A DNA stretch of 10,724 nt. Source: Ophiosphaerella korrae (taxonomy: Eukaryota; Ascomycota; Dothideomycetes; Pleosporales; Phaeosphaeriaceae). Positions 1 to 7,743 of the stretch are shown here, in pieces; position 1 is the stretch's first letter, and each line of letters opens with the position of its first letter. The position numbers and the translations under genes were made by a program. The notes below the pieces were generated by a model, which did no database searches, was not told the DNA's origin, and saw only the letters and a program-made list of their open reading frames with translations. The stretch is from the NCBI GenBank assembly GCA_028456385.1, contig JALNQF010000928.1, positions 1 to 10,724 on the forward strand, given 5' to 3'.

Positions 1-42
1 AACTAAGTTATAGTATAACAAGCTAAGTTATAGTAGTTATAT

Positions 43-913
43 ACTATATTAGTACGTTTAGCTATTAGTTTGTAGAGATTTAGATCTTTAGTACTAGCTA
101 GTAAAGGTTTTAGTAGGGTCTAGGGCGCTTTATTACTTAGTTCTTATAAATTAAGCGCTAGTAATTTGTGTAGGTTTAGAGGTCTTTTCCTTCCCTAGTA
201 CTACTACCTAGGTTTAATACCTAGTGTAAGTACACCCTTACCTAAGTATACGTAGTAGGTATAAGCTAAAGCTTTATAACCTATAAAGTAGTTAAACTAC
301 TCTTCTTTAGTACGTATTTCTTTCTAGAACGTTAGCGCTAGTACTAGTAAAAAGGGAGCGCTAGAAACCTTAACTAGAACTACAATATAGTAAACTTAAG
401 GGGCTACCTAGCGCGCTATAGCTAAAGTAGGATCTAATTCCTAGTAGTGTAGTTCTTTTTAGCTAGCTAGGCTTAATTAAGAGTTAGCTATAATTAGCTA
501 TCTTGTAGTAACTCTAGCGTAGGTAAGAAAGCTACTAGTATAGTTCTAGGTTATAGAGAGGCTTATAGAAGTAAAATATTTATAGAGATCTACTATTATA
601 TAAAGTAGACTTTACGTAAAATAACTTAATAAAGTAGTTTTAACAATTAACTAAAAAGAGTAAATAGTAGATAAAGCTATCTAAGTAAGTACTAGGTATA
701 TATACCTAGTAGCTTACTAAGCGCTAACTAAAAGTAGAAAGGTAGTTAAATATTAGTAAGTTTGTAATATTAGTAAGTTTACGATATTAGTAAGTTGTAA
801 ACTTACTAATATGTTAGTAAGTTTGTAATGTTAGTAAGTTTGCAATGTTAGTAAGTTGCAAACTTACTAATATTAGTGCGAAAATAAGAGGTATAAGGGA
901 TAACTCTCTTATA
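43..913 (+). repeat. Direct repeat copy 1 (less mutated)
   Basis: This copy aligns collinearly with 1267-2025, beginning at the shared word ACTATATTAG. Positions 43-750 match 1267-1972 with almost no indels. Differences are mostly transitions; for example GGGCGC in this copy is GAGTAC in the other. The right part (873-913) also aligns with about 1990-2025. This copy holds an extra tandem block (751-872) that the other copy has only as a single 17-bp unit. It ends next to the inverted-repeat element at 914. The parent element is unidentified, and the outer edge may lie beyond the window start. Confidence 0.8.
751..872 (+). repeat. 2 x 61 bp higher-order tandem repeat with palindromes
   Basis: There are two adjacent 61-bp units, 751-811 and 812-872. 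Each is built of two 17-bp subunits of the form T(A/G)TTAGTAAGTTTGTAA plus a 27-bp subunit. The 27-bp subunit is the same motif followed by its own reverse complement. In unit 1 (785-811) two perfect 12-bp arms, TATTAGTAAGTT and AACTTACTAATA, flank a 3-nt spacer; in unit 2 (846-872) one arm base differs. Differences between units are transitions. The other long-repeat copy holds a single 17-bp unit at 1973-1989. Confidence 0.85.
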
Positions 914-1239
914 ATTACTAAGACGGCTACTCTAAAATATACTAAAAAATCGAAAATTTAATAGATTAAAGATTATATATAAAGTAGTAATCTATAAAAT
1001 TTTTAGAACGTGTAGCCTAGTTTATTTAATATTATTAATAAAAAAGTGTTTTTTACTATAGAAAATTTTACTATCTTAAGAACTACTAGGCTGCACGCTT
1101 TAAAAATTTTATAGATTACTACTATATATATAATCTTTAATCTATTAAATTTTTAGAAGTTATTATAGTATAGTTATTAAGATATTAGATATTAAATTTT
1201 CGATTTTTTAGTGTGTTTTAGAGTAGCTGTCTCGGTAAT
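914..1239. mobile_element. Inverted-repeat element, MITE-like, RIP-degraded
   Basis: The left arm begins ATTACTAAGACGGCTAC at 914. The right end, read on the minus strand from 1239, begins ATTACCGAGACAGCTAC, and both continue through CTCTAAAA and ACTAAAAAATCGAAAATTT with transition differences only. The inner arms also pair: left 955-1020 with right about 1084-1150, including the AGCCTAGT / ACTAGGCT pair that closes on a loop at about 1021-1083. The right arm carries about 45 bp extra (roughly 1150-1195). ATA flanks both ends (911-913 and 1240-1242), compatible with a TA or ATA target duplication, though this is weak evidence in such AT-rich DNA. There is no ORF, so it would be non-autonomous. 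It could equally be a snap-back or hairpin part of a larger repeat. Confidence 0.65.
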
Positions 1240-1266
1240 ATAGCTACTTCGCTAATAGAATACGTT

Positions 1267-2025
1267 ACTATATTAGTATATTTAGCTATTAGTTTATAAA
1301 GATTTAGATCTTTACTTCTAGTTAGTAAAAGTTTTAATAAAGTTTAGAGTACTTTATTAGTTAGTTTTTATAAATTAAGTACTAGTAATTTATACTAGTT
1401 TTAGAAGTCTTTTTTTTTCTTAGTACTACTACCTAGGTTTAATACTTTATATAAGTACGCCTTTACTTAAGTATATATAGTAAGTATAAGCTAAAGCTTT
1501 ATAACTTATAAAGTAGTTAAACTAGTTTTCTTTAGTATATATTTCTTTCTAGAATATTAGTACTAGTACTAGTAAAAAGAAAGTACTAAAAAATTTAACT
1601 AAAACTATAATATAGTAAACTTAAGAGGCTACTTAGTATACTATAGCTAAAGTAAGATCTAATTCTTAGTAGTATAGTTCTTTTTAGCTAGCTAGGCTTA
1701 ATTAAAAGTTAGCTATAATTAGTTATTTTATAGTAACTCTAGTATAAGTAAAAAAGCTACTAGTATAGTTCTAGGTTATAAAAAAGCTTATATAAGTAAA
1801 AGATTTATAAAAATTTACTATTATATAAAGTAGACTTTATATAAGATAACTTAAATAAAGTAGTTTTAATAATTAATTAAAGAGAGTAAATAGTAAATAA
1901 AAGTATCTAAGTACTAAGTATATATAACTAGTTACTTACTAAGTACTAACTAAAAGTAAAAAAGTAGTTAAATATTAGTAATTTTATAATATTAGTATAA
2001 AATAAAAGATATATAAACTTTCTAT
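1267..2025 (+). repeat. Direct repeat copy 2 (heavily mutated)
   Basis: This is the second copy of the repeat at 43-913, in the same orientation. Landmarks kept in both include TTTAGCTATTAGTTT, the CTACTACCTAGG word, TAAGCTAAAGCTTTATAA, TTTCTTTCTAGAA and TAGCTAGCTAGGCTTAATTAA. Nearly all CpG and most CpC/CpT sites still present in copy 1 are TpA or TpT here. The right end is less certain: similarity fades at about 2025, where copy 1 runs into the inverted-repeat element. Confidence 0.8.
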
Positions 2026-2935
2026 ATAAAGCTTTATAAAAATATTATTAATATAAAAAGTATTTTATATAATAATAATTACTTTTTTAATTAATATATA
2101 TATTTTTATTACTATTATAAGTTATACTAAAGTCTACTTAACTAATATTTAACTAAATTAGTTTATTTTTATTATAAAGTAGTAATTTTATAATAAAATT
2201 AGTAATATTAAAAATTAGTTTTATATTTTAAATATATATAATAATACTATAATTTATATATAAATAGTTTAAACTATAAATTTATAAGTAATAATAATAT
2301 ATATATATATTTTATAGAATTTACTAGATATTTAATTTAAATAATAGGATTTTATAGAGTATTTAAACTTTTCGAATATATATAACTAATATAAGTATTT
2401 TTTTATACTTAATTCTATTTAAAATAAATCTAAAATTTAAAAAATAATAAAATATATATTTAATTTATAGTTTTACTTATTTTATATAATTTTTTTTCTC
2501 TTTAATATAAGTATATATATTTATCTAAATATATAGTAAGTAGTCTATAATATAACTTATATTAGTTAATATATATATATATATATATATATATTAATTA
2601 GAATAGTTTTTATTATTATATAAAATACCTATTAAATTAATAATATTTTTATAGATATATATATAGAAAGTCTAGCTTTAAATAACTAATTAAGTGTATA
2701 GTATTTTATATTAGTAATAGTTATAACTTTAACTATCTATATATAAAATCTAAATTAAAGTTTATAGCTTCTTATTATACTCTATTATATATTTATTTAT
2801 AAATAAGTAAAAGATACTTTAATATCTTAAAGTTTAATATTTATACTAATATTAATTTTTTTTTAAATATATAAATAAATAGAGTAATTTCTAATACTTA
2901 TTTATAATATATACTAAAATTTAGAGTTAATAGAA
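2026..2935. other. Very AT-rich stretch, no gene seen
   Basis: These 0.9 kb are almost pure A+T with dense stops in all frames. The only distinct structure seen is the (AT)n run at 2569-2594. There is no recognisable element end or coding remnant. It is probably the most degraded part of the repeat island. Confidence 0.8.
2569..2594. repeat. (AT)13 microsatellite in a near-palindrome
   Basis: Thirteen AT units are flanked by TTAGTTA on the left and TTAATTAG on the right, so the whole locus is nearly self-complementary and could extrude as a cruciform. Confidence 0.9.
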
Positions 2936-2979
2936 GAAGTAGTTATTAAGATAGAGGGAGGGGCTAAGGAGAAAAAATA

Positions 2980-3013
2980 GGCGTTAGGTAAGGCTGGGCG
3001 TTAGGTGATAAGC
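2980..3013 (+). repeat. Imperfect 17-bp tandem duplication
   Basis: GGCGTTAGGTAAGGCTG (2980-2996) is followed directly by GGCGTTAGGTGATAAGC (2997-3013), with the first ten bases identical. It lies at the boundary where the AT-rich block gives way to normal composition. No function is evident. Confidence 0.6.
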
Positions 3014-3040
3014 TACACTAAAAGGTTAAATATAATATTA

Positions 3041-3100
3041 GCGGTTAGCAAGGCAAGAACTACTTTTCTACACAACTTACTTTTATGCACTTTGACTATG
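3041..3100 (+). repeat. Upstream duplicate of the Nudix gene leader
   Basis: This 60-bp stretch aligns without gaps to 3231-3290, the leader and ATG of the Nudix gene. I count 42 of 60 identical positions; 12 of the 18 differences are transitions, mostly T here against C there. Both copies start GCGG..AGCAAG and end GAC.ATG, and similarity stops a few bases either side. The ATG here (3098) opens a 14-codon ORF ending with TGA at 3137-3139. If the transcript begins upstream, that is a uORF of the Nudix gene. Otherwise it is a decayed partial duplication at the repeat boundary. Confidence 0.6.
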
Positions 3101-3287
3101 TCGCAACTAGATGCAAAAAGCCTAGATTGCTACCGGTGAATGTTAGTGTTATTTCGTAGAATCGTTGCCTGCCAAGGTAGATTTTCAAGGCACTAGGCTA
3201 ACACGCGTGAGCGGTGCTACTTATTAGGCAGCGGCCAGCAAGACAATTACGACTCCTCAACACACCTCACTTTCACATTCTTCGACC

Positions 3288-3899
3288 ATGTTGCCAATGC
3301 TGCCTGCTTTCGATTATCCTCCATTTCTCCAGGAATACGCGGTCAATGAGGCCGAATACCTTCGACAACACCCAGAGTACAACGTACTCTGTACAGGCGT
3401 AGTGGTTTTCAATGAAAATAGAAAACTTTTGCTCGTCCAACGAGCTGCTGATGAGAAGGCCTTCCCCAATGCTTGGGTGAGAGATTTGACCCAAGGCCAT
3501 GCCTGCGGTCCCAGGCACCTAGATACTAACAAGCACCAGGAGGTCCCGGGAGGCAAGGTGGATGATACGGACGAGACAATCCTTCACGCTGCTGTGCGAG
3601 AACTCAAGGAAGAGACTGGTCTGACAGCAACTCGTGTTTGCAGGAAGGTGGCAGAGTTTACTTTTGATGACAATCGACATGCAAGGCCCATCACGTGGCT
3701 GAAGCTGATCTTCGAAATGGAAGTCAAGGACATAAACGTTACTCTGGACCCTGTGGAGCATCAGAACTATCTTTTTGCATCTGAAGAAGAGGTTGTCAAG
3801 GATGCTGTGGGGGACGTAAAGCTGGTCTATGTGTCGCCACCGAACAAGGCTGTCAAACTAGAGGCTTTTAGGGAGCAGAGAGAAGAGCATGAGCCTTAA
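3288..3899 (+). CDS. Nudix hydrolase, 182 aa, one intron
   Basis: The exons are 3288-3476 and 3540-3899. The Nudix box runs from G68 to L91 of the spliced protein, GKVDDTDE followed by RELKEETGL, with metal-binding glutamates E84, E87 and E88. It has six residues between the box glycine and first glutamate instead of the usual five. The N-terminal strand (NVLCTGVVVFNENRKLLLVQR) and the PNAWEVPGGK approach to the box are typical. Nudix enzymes hydrolyse nucleoside diphosphates linked to another moiety using Mg2+ or Mn2+; the substrate here cannot be told. The intron (GTGAGA donor, perfect TACTAAC branch site, CACCAG acceptor) is 63 nt without a stop. Read through, it adds 21 residues between W63 and E64 and gives 203 aa. 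The start has a good context (GACCATGT). No signal peptide or membrane segment is seen, so it is probably cytosolic. A second in-frame ATG lies at 3297. Confidence 0.9.
   Translation: MLPMLPAFDYPPFLQEYAVNEAEYLRQHPEYNVLCTGVVVFNENRKLLLVQRAADEKAFPNAWVRDLTQGHACGPRHLDTNKHQEVPGGKVDDTDETILHAAVRELKEETGLTATRVCRKVAEFTFDDNRHARPITWLKLIFEMEVKDINVTLDPVEHQNYLFASEEEVVKDAVGDVKLVYVSPPNKAVKLEAFREQREEHEP
3477..3539 (+). other. In-frame intron of the Nudix gene
   Basis: The intron starts GTGAGA, contains GATACTAACAA (branch site) near its end, and finishes CACCAG. Removing it joins TGG to GAG and restores NAWEVPGGK. At 63 nt it is exactly 21 codons with no stop, so a plain ORF scan cannot see it. Confidence 0.88.
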
Positions 3900-4162
3900 T
3901 GTAGTGCTAGTTATGCTAGATTAGGCATCAAATACGCAGACTTGACATGCATGAAATAGACTGATGAGCAGGTGACAACCTCCTTACAGCTGCATCGATT
4001 GGCAAAGAGGGAGAGGTAAGATGTGTTTCAAGTTCCTAGTAGACATGCGCTAGTGGGTGCGTCCCGCAAGCCATAGACGATCGAGGTGCAACACATGCTC
4101 GGACGCCCCCCAGAACACGAGCCCGACCACCGACGACTGAGGCGAGCCAGAGGGCCTCCGAC
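3900..4162 (+). promoter_or_regulatory. Short intergenic region; Nudix 3' end and TF leader
   Basis: Only 263 bp separate the Nudix stop from the transcription-factor start, so this holds the 3' UTR of the first gene and the promoter and/or leader of the second. No clear TATA box or polyadenylation signal stands out. Two small upstream ORFs lie in the right half and are listed separately. Confidence 0.6.
4021..4053 (+). promoter_or_regulatory. uORF 1 of the transcription factor (10 aa)
   Basis: An ATG at 4021 gives MCFKFLVDMR and ends TAG at 4051-4053; a nested in-frame ATG at 4045 has only two sense codons. It matters only if the transcript starts left of 4021, which cannot be seen. Confidence 0.35.
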
Positions 4163-4166
4163 ATGA
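4095..4166 (+). promoter_or_regulatory. uORF 2, ends across the TF start codon
   Basis: An ATG at 4095 opens 23 sense codons (MLGRPPEHEP...GPPT) and stops with TGA at 4164-4166. The main start is the double ATG at 4163-4168, so the uORF stop lies inside ATGATG. This is the classic geometry for termination-reinitiation or for repression of the main frame. Its peptide is rich in Arg and Pro. It depends on the unmapped transcript start. Confidence 0.45.
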
Positions 4167-7100
4167 TGTCTGGCGAACACTCCTTCATGACGAATCCCGG
4201 GCCTGCCGCGCCACAGACTCTGGCTGCGCAGCCCAGCAATGGAGGGCCGCTCTCGTAGGTGATGGTGCGCCGAGCTGGCGACGGATGGAAGCTCACACAA
4301 TGCAGCCCTTCTGCCTCGTCCCAATCGATCCCCCCCGGCCATCCCTCTTTCAGACGACAGCGCGCAAGCAGAGCATGCGAAAGTAAGTCCCCTCTGCCTG
4401 TCTTCTCCGCGCACGCGACTCCCCACACCACGCAGGGCCGCTGCGGGCGTATCGACGTGCTGGATGAGCCTCGGCACCTCGGTCGGACTGAAGACAATGG
4501 CTAACCACCACTCACAGCATGTCACGCCAGGAAAGTAAGTAATCCTGAAGCTACCAAGCAGCCGCATCGTCGACGCAGCCCATAACAGCCGGCCAGGTCC
4601 GCTGCGACGCCGCCTCATTGGGCATTCCGTGCACCAATTGTACCGCCTTCTCCATCGAGTGTCGCATCCCCGCGCCCAAGCGCAAGAAGACGACCGCAGC
4701 ACGCACCAAAGAGGAACCCAGGTAGGGATTGCCTGCCGCATCGCCCAGTTGCGCTAACAGACCACAGCGAGCGCGGCGATAGCGACGACCGCTCTCCCGT
4801 TAGCACCCCGGCCGAAGTGCTCGACAAGACGACCGTATACAACTCGGAAGATGGCACGCCCTCCACCACCGTTCCCAGCGGATATGCAGCCCAGCAGGCC
4901 AGCCACAACGGCACCTATGTTCAGTTCATGAAGCCCAAATTTGCCAGAGCACCCATAAAAGAAGCCGGCCGTGTCGCATACCTGGGAGAGTCCTCTAACC
5001 TGTCTCTGCTCGTCCATGACCACTACGGCAACAGCGATGTGGTCCACTATCCACTGCCGGAGAGCATAAGAGGAACCAAAGCCCGGTCAAACGAGATGGA
5101 CAACATGGAGATTGACATACTGCACCAACGCGGCGCCTTCCTGCTCCCTCCACGAGCGCTATGCGACGAGCTAGTCGATGCCTTCTTTACCTGGGTTGCG
5201 CCCGTGGTCCCGGTCATCAATCGCAGCCGTTTCATGCGCCAGTATCGAGATCCCAAAAACCCTCCCTCGTTGCTGCTTCTACAGGCTGTGCTGTTAGCCG
5301 GCTCGCGCGTTTGCAACAATGCCCAACTCATGGACTCCAGCGGATCTACCACACCTGCAGCAATGACTTTCTACAAGCGTGCAAAGGCCTTGTATGATGC
5401 AAATTTCGAAGACGATAGAGTCACCATCGTACAGGCGCTCATCCTCATGGGCTGGTACTGGGAAGGGCCCGAGGATGTTACTAAGAATGTGTTTTACTGG
5501 ACGAGAGTTGCCATTGTTGTGGCTCAAGGCTCAGGCATGCATCGGAGTGTTGAAGGATCACAACTCAGCCGATCAGACAAGCGACTATGGAAACGCATCT
5601 GGTGGACCCTCTACAGCCGAGACCGATCGGTAGCCGTCGCGCTCGGCAGGCCGGTAGCCATCGACCCCGAGGATTCTGATGTTGAGATGGTTTCTGAAGA
5701 CGACTTCATAGACGATGAGACTGACCATGCAGCCGAGTTTGGCCCAGATCCTGTGCATGTTCAATTCTTCATCAACTACGTCAAGTTGAGCGAGATCATG
5801 GGCTTGGTCCTTTCACAACAGTACTCGGTAGCCTCAAAACATCGCCGAGCCAACGCAATAGATCTCACCCACAGCGACATGGCTCTTGCAGATTGGTTGC
5901 AACATTGTCCACCAGAAGTGCAGTGGGATCGGTCACGCCATCACTTTTGGGCGGCTTTATTACACGCAAATTATTAGTACGTGCATCGAGGCGGGCTAAC
6001 GTATTGTACTAACAGTGACAGCACCACGCTATGCCTGCTACATCGTGCTCATATGCCGCCCGCTGGATCTCCCAAGGCCAACAACTTGGATGGATTTGGA
6101 GAAGAACATGCATATCCGAGCAGAAACATTGCCTACCAGGCCGCGGCTATGATCACGTCCATTATCGAGCATTTGAAGAAGCACGACCAGATACGCTACA
6201 CGCCAGCCTTTATTGTGTACAGCCTTTTCTCAGCCTTGATTATGCATGTCTACCAAATGAAATCGTCCAACAAGTCGATCGTAACGGCAACAGAGCAGCG
6301 TATAACGATATGTCTGGAGGCACTGAAGGAGGTCTCGAAAGTATGGCTCGTCGCAAAGATGGTCCACACCCTTTTCGAATCTATCTTGGGTAACAAGCAT
6401 CTCGAGGAAAAGTTGCAAAAAGCCGCGGGCAGAAACCACAAGAAAAACAAGGCATCTTCCGGGCCCCCTCCGCCCCCACCTAAGCCGGCTCCTGAAGCCA
6501 CAAAGAGGAAGTTTGACGACATGGATCTAGGGTACCGAGCTGCGAACGGCCCCCCCGCCCCTCAAGTTTCATACGAACGATCGAGGCCGCAGACGCCTGC
6601 AGTTACACCGTCACGCGAACTGCAACCTCAGCAGCAGCCAATGCCGCATATGACGACAGGATCTCCACAAATGAACCGACAGAACCAGGATGCTTTCATG
6701 GGCCCTTCACGGTCAGGCACGCGTCCAACAACGCCCTTCAACCCATCCTATTCCTATCCCGGAACACCGCCAGATCTTTTCCTAGTCACCCGCGACACAC
6801 CCAATATCAGCCAGGAAGTTTGGCAGAACTTTCAGCCAGACCAATTATTTCCAGCAGATACCCATGTCACCTTCCCACAAATATCTCCTGGGGCGAACCA
6901 CAGCCTTGTGGATCCCGCTTTGAGCCAGCCACAAAATCTCGCAATGCACCAGCAAAACAATGGGAATTTACCGTCGCAGCAGATGCCAAGTGGCCAATCA
7001 CTGCAATCCGCCATGGGTATGTCGGGGGGTATCGACCACAACGCACAGGCCTGGGCGCAGCAGATGGAAATGATATCGCAGAACCAGCAGCAGCACGGCG

Positions 7101-7289
7101 GACAAGACGATGCATGGAGCAACAGCTCTGGCAGTAGGCACAATCCGATTGTGCCCATGAGTCTGAACGTGGATGACTGGTAAGTTTGAAAGCACGAATC
7201 ATGTTACCTCGACTAACTTGTACAGGTTCAATTTCTTTGGCATCAATGGCGAGGCGGACGTGTCGCATCTATTTCATCAAGGTCCTTAA
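4163..7289 (+). CDS. Zn2Cys6 transcription factor, CTF1/FarA family, 913 aa
   Basis: The exons are 4163-4254, 4306-4382, 4518-4534, 4597-4721, 4768-5976, 6022-7179 and 7226-7289. The zinc cluster is C55-x2-C58-x6-C65-x8-C74-x2-C77-x6-C84 (ACETCHARKVRCDAASLGIP, then CTNC...IEC), followed by a PKRKK nuclear signal at 89-93. A fungal-specific transcription factor domain spans roughly 220-520, with a conserved RLWKRIWW stretch near 355-362. The C-terminal third is disordered and rich in Pro, Gln, Ser and Asn, with six prolines at 654-660, a second basic motif (KRKFDD) near 668, and a final DDWFNFFG segment. Relatives in the family, CTF1 of Fusarium and FarA/FarB of Aspergillus, activate cutinase and fatty-acid catabolism genes through CCTCGG-type sites; that role here is inferred from the family. 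The start is the first of two adjacent ATGs in a frame that reaches the cluster only after splicing. Confidence 0.88.
4518..4534 (+). other. 17-nt micro-exon in the zinc cluster
   Basis: CATGTCACGCCAGGAAA lies between CTCACAG and GTAAGT. With the last A of exon 2 it encodes T57 to K62, including cysteine C58. The flanking introns are 4383-4517 (135 nt, GTAAGT donor, GGCTAAC branch site) and 4535-4596 (62 nt, GTAAGT donor). Without it the cluster loses C58 and the frame shifts (17 is not a multiple of 3). Confidence 0.85.
5977..6021 (+). other. TF intron with two possible acceptors
   Basis: The donor is GTACGT at 5977. Two branch-like words (GGCTAAC and TACTAAC) precede AG at 6014-6015 and AG at 6020-6021, six bases apart. 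Using 6021 gives HANYYTTLCLLHRAHMPP, which fits my expectation of the family. Using 6015 adds Asp-Ser (YYDSTTL). Both keep the frame. Confidence 0.75.
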
Positions 7290-7743
7290 AGCATAAAAGT
7301 GCGATTGTACGTTATTTAGGTAGTATTTAGCTAGGACTTGGCGCCCAGTAATGAGGAGGAAGCATGCACATCGGAGGTTGCATACAACGGGCGTTACGAT
7401 ACCCGTCGTTCTGCGAGTGTTGATTTGATGCGATGTTTGAGCGGTGCCTCTGTGTGCATCATAATGCAGCCGACCATGTTATCCACCCATAGGGTAGCTA
7501 CCAATGCATGTATGGCGCAATCTATGATTCTTCATGACCCACCCCATGGCGTCCGAGGTGCGTCCGCAGATCGTGCTTGGGCCACTAGTCCGCAAAGGAT
7601 ATAATGGCTTGGCATGCAGCGCTTCAATGGACTTCGACTGAACGACGTCGCGCAGCACGCGACGAGAGCTCAACCCGAACCGTAGTCTCAACACAGAATA
7701 AATTACAGTAAACTTGCATTAAGTCGGTACGCCATCGTGCAGT
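7290..7743 (+). other. Intergenic: TF 3' end and NOT2 promoter
   Basis: No gene is supported in these 454 bp. CATAAAAG just after the TF stop (about 7292) and AATAAA at 7697-7702 are the only polyadenylation-like words noticed. A short GC hairpin lies at 7646-7664. The right end must hold the NOT2 promoter and leader. An 88-codon open frame from 7338 starts with TTG and resembles nothing I know. Confidence 0.6.
7646..7664. repeat. GC-rich inverted repeat upstream of NOT2
   Basis: CGTCGCG and CGCGACG form perfect 7-bp arms around a 5-nt loop, about 80 bp before the NOT2 ATG. It could be a dyad binding site or chance; nothing else supports a function. Confidence 0.45.

Larger units (their letters stand above)
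1..2935. repeat. AT-rich, RIP-like gene-free block
   Basis: This stretch has no ORF of 60 codons or more in any frame. It is saturated with TA, TAG, CTA and TAA words, while CA and TG dinucleotides are scarce even where C and G remain (for example around 60-300, where GCGC survives). That is the signature expected from RIP acting on CpA in repeated fungal DNA. It becomes more AT-rich to the right: copy 1 of the direct repeat (43-913) keeps many C and G, copy 2 (1267-2025) keeps few, and 2026-2935 is almost pure A+T. Composition changes abruptly to normal near 2936. No transposase or reverse transcriptase remnant can be read. RIP as the cause is inferred from composition. Confidence 0.85.

Noticed and set aside
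751..872. CRISPR-like array.
   Set aside because: The units are directly adjacent without unique spacers, the DNA is fungal, and no cas-like gene is present.
43..2025. The two direct repeats as LTRs of a retrotransposon.
   Set aside because: Only about 350 bp, mostly an inverted-repeat element, lies between them. There is no primer-binding site, polypurine tract or coding remnant, and no TG...CA ends were found.
1..2935. Mitochondrial DNA insert or centromere as the cause of the AT richness.
   Set aside because: No mitochondrial gene, rRNA or tRNA fragment is readable, and the paired repeats with transition-biased divergence fit RIP better. A centromere cannot be judged from 3 kb.
2980..3013. 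Telomere-like repeat, because of TTAGG words.
   Set aside because: There are only two units of 17 bp and no run of TTAGGG.
4259..4504. Start of the transcription factor at ATG 4262.
   Set aside because: This ATG lies inside a better-supported intron (GTAGGT donor at 4255, CTCAC branch word, TGCAG acceptor at 4305). Splicing extends the protein to the double ATG at 4163. It remains a fallback model.
4028..4741. A 237-codon open frame on the minus strand.
   Set aside because: It lies antisense to the spliced 5' exons of the transcription factor, which encode a complete zinc cluster in frame; it has no recognisable domain and owes its length to GC-rich sequence with few stops.
7338..7604. Small protein gene between the transcription factor and NOT2.
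   Set aside because: The frame begins with TTG, has no ATG near its start, no family resemblance and no splice context.
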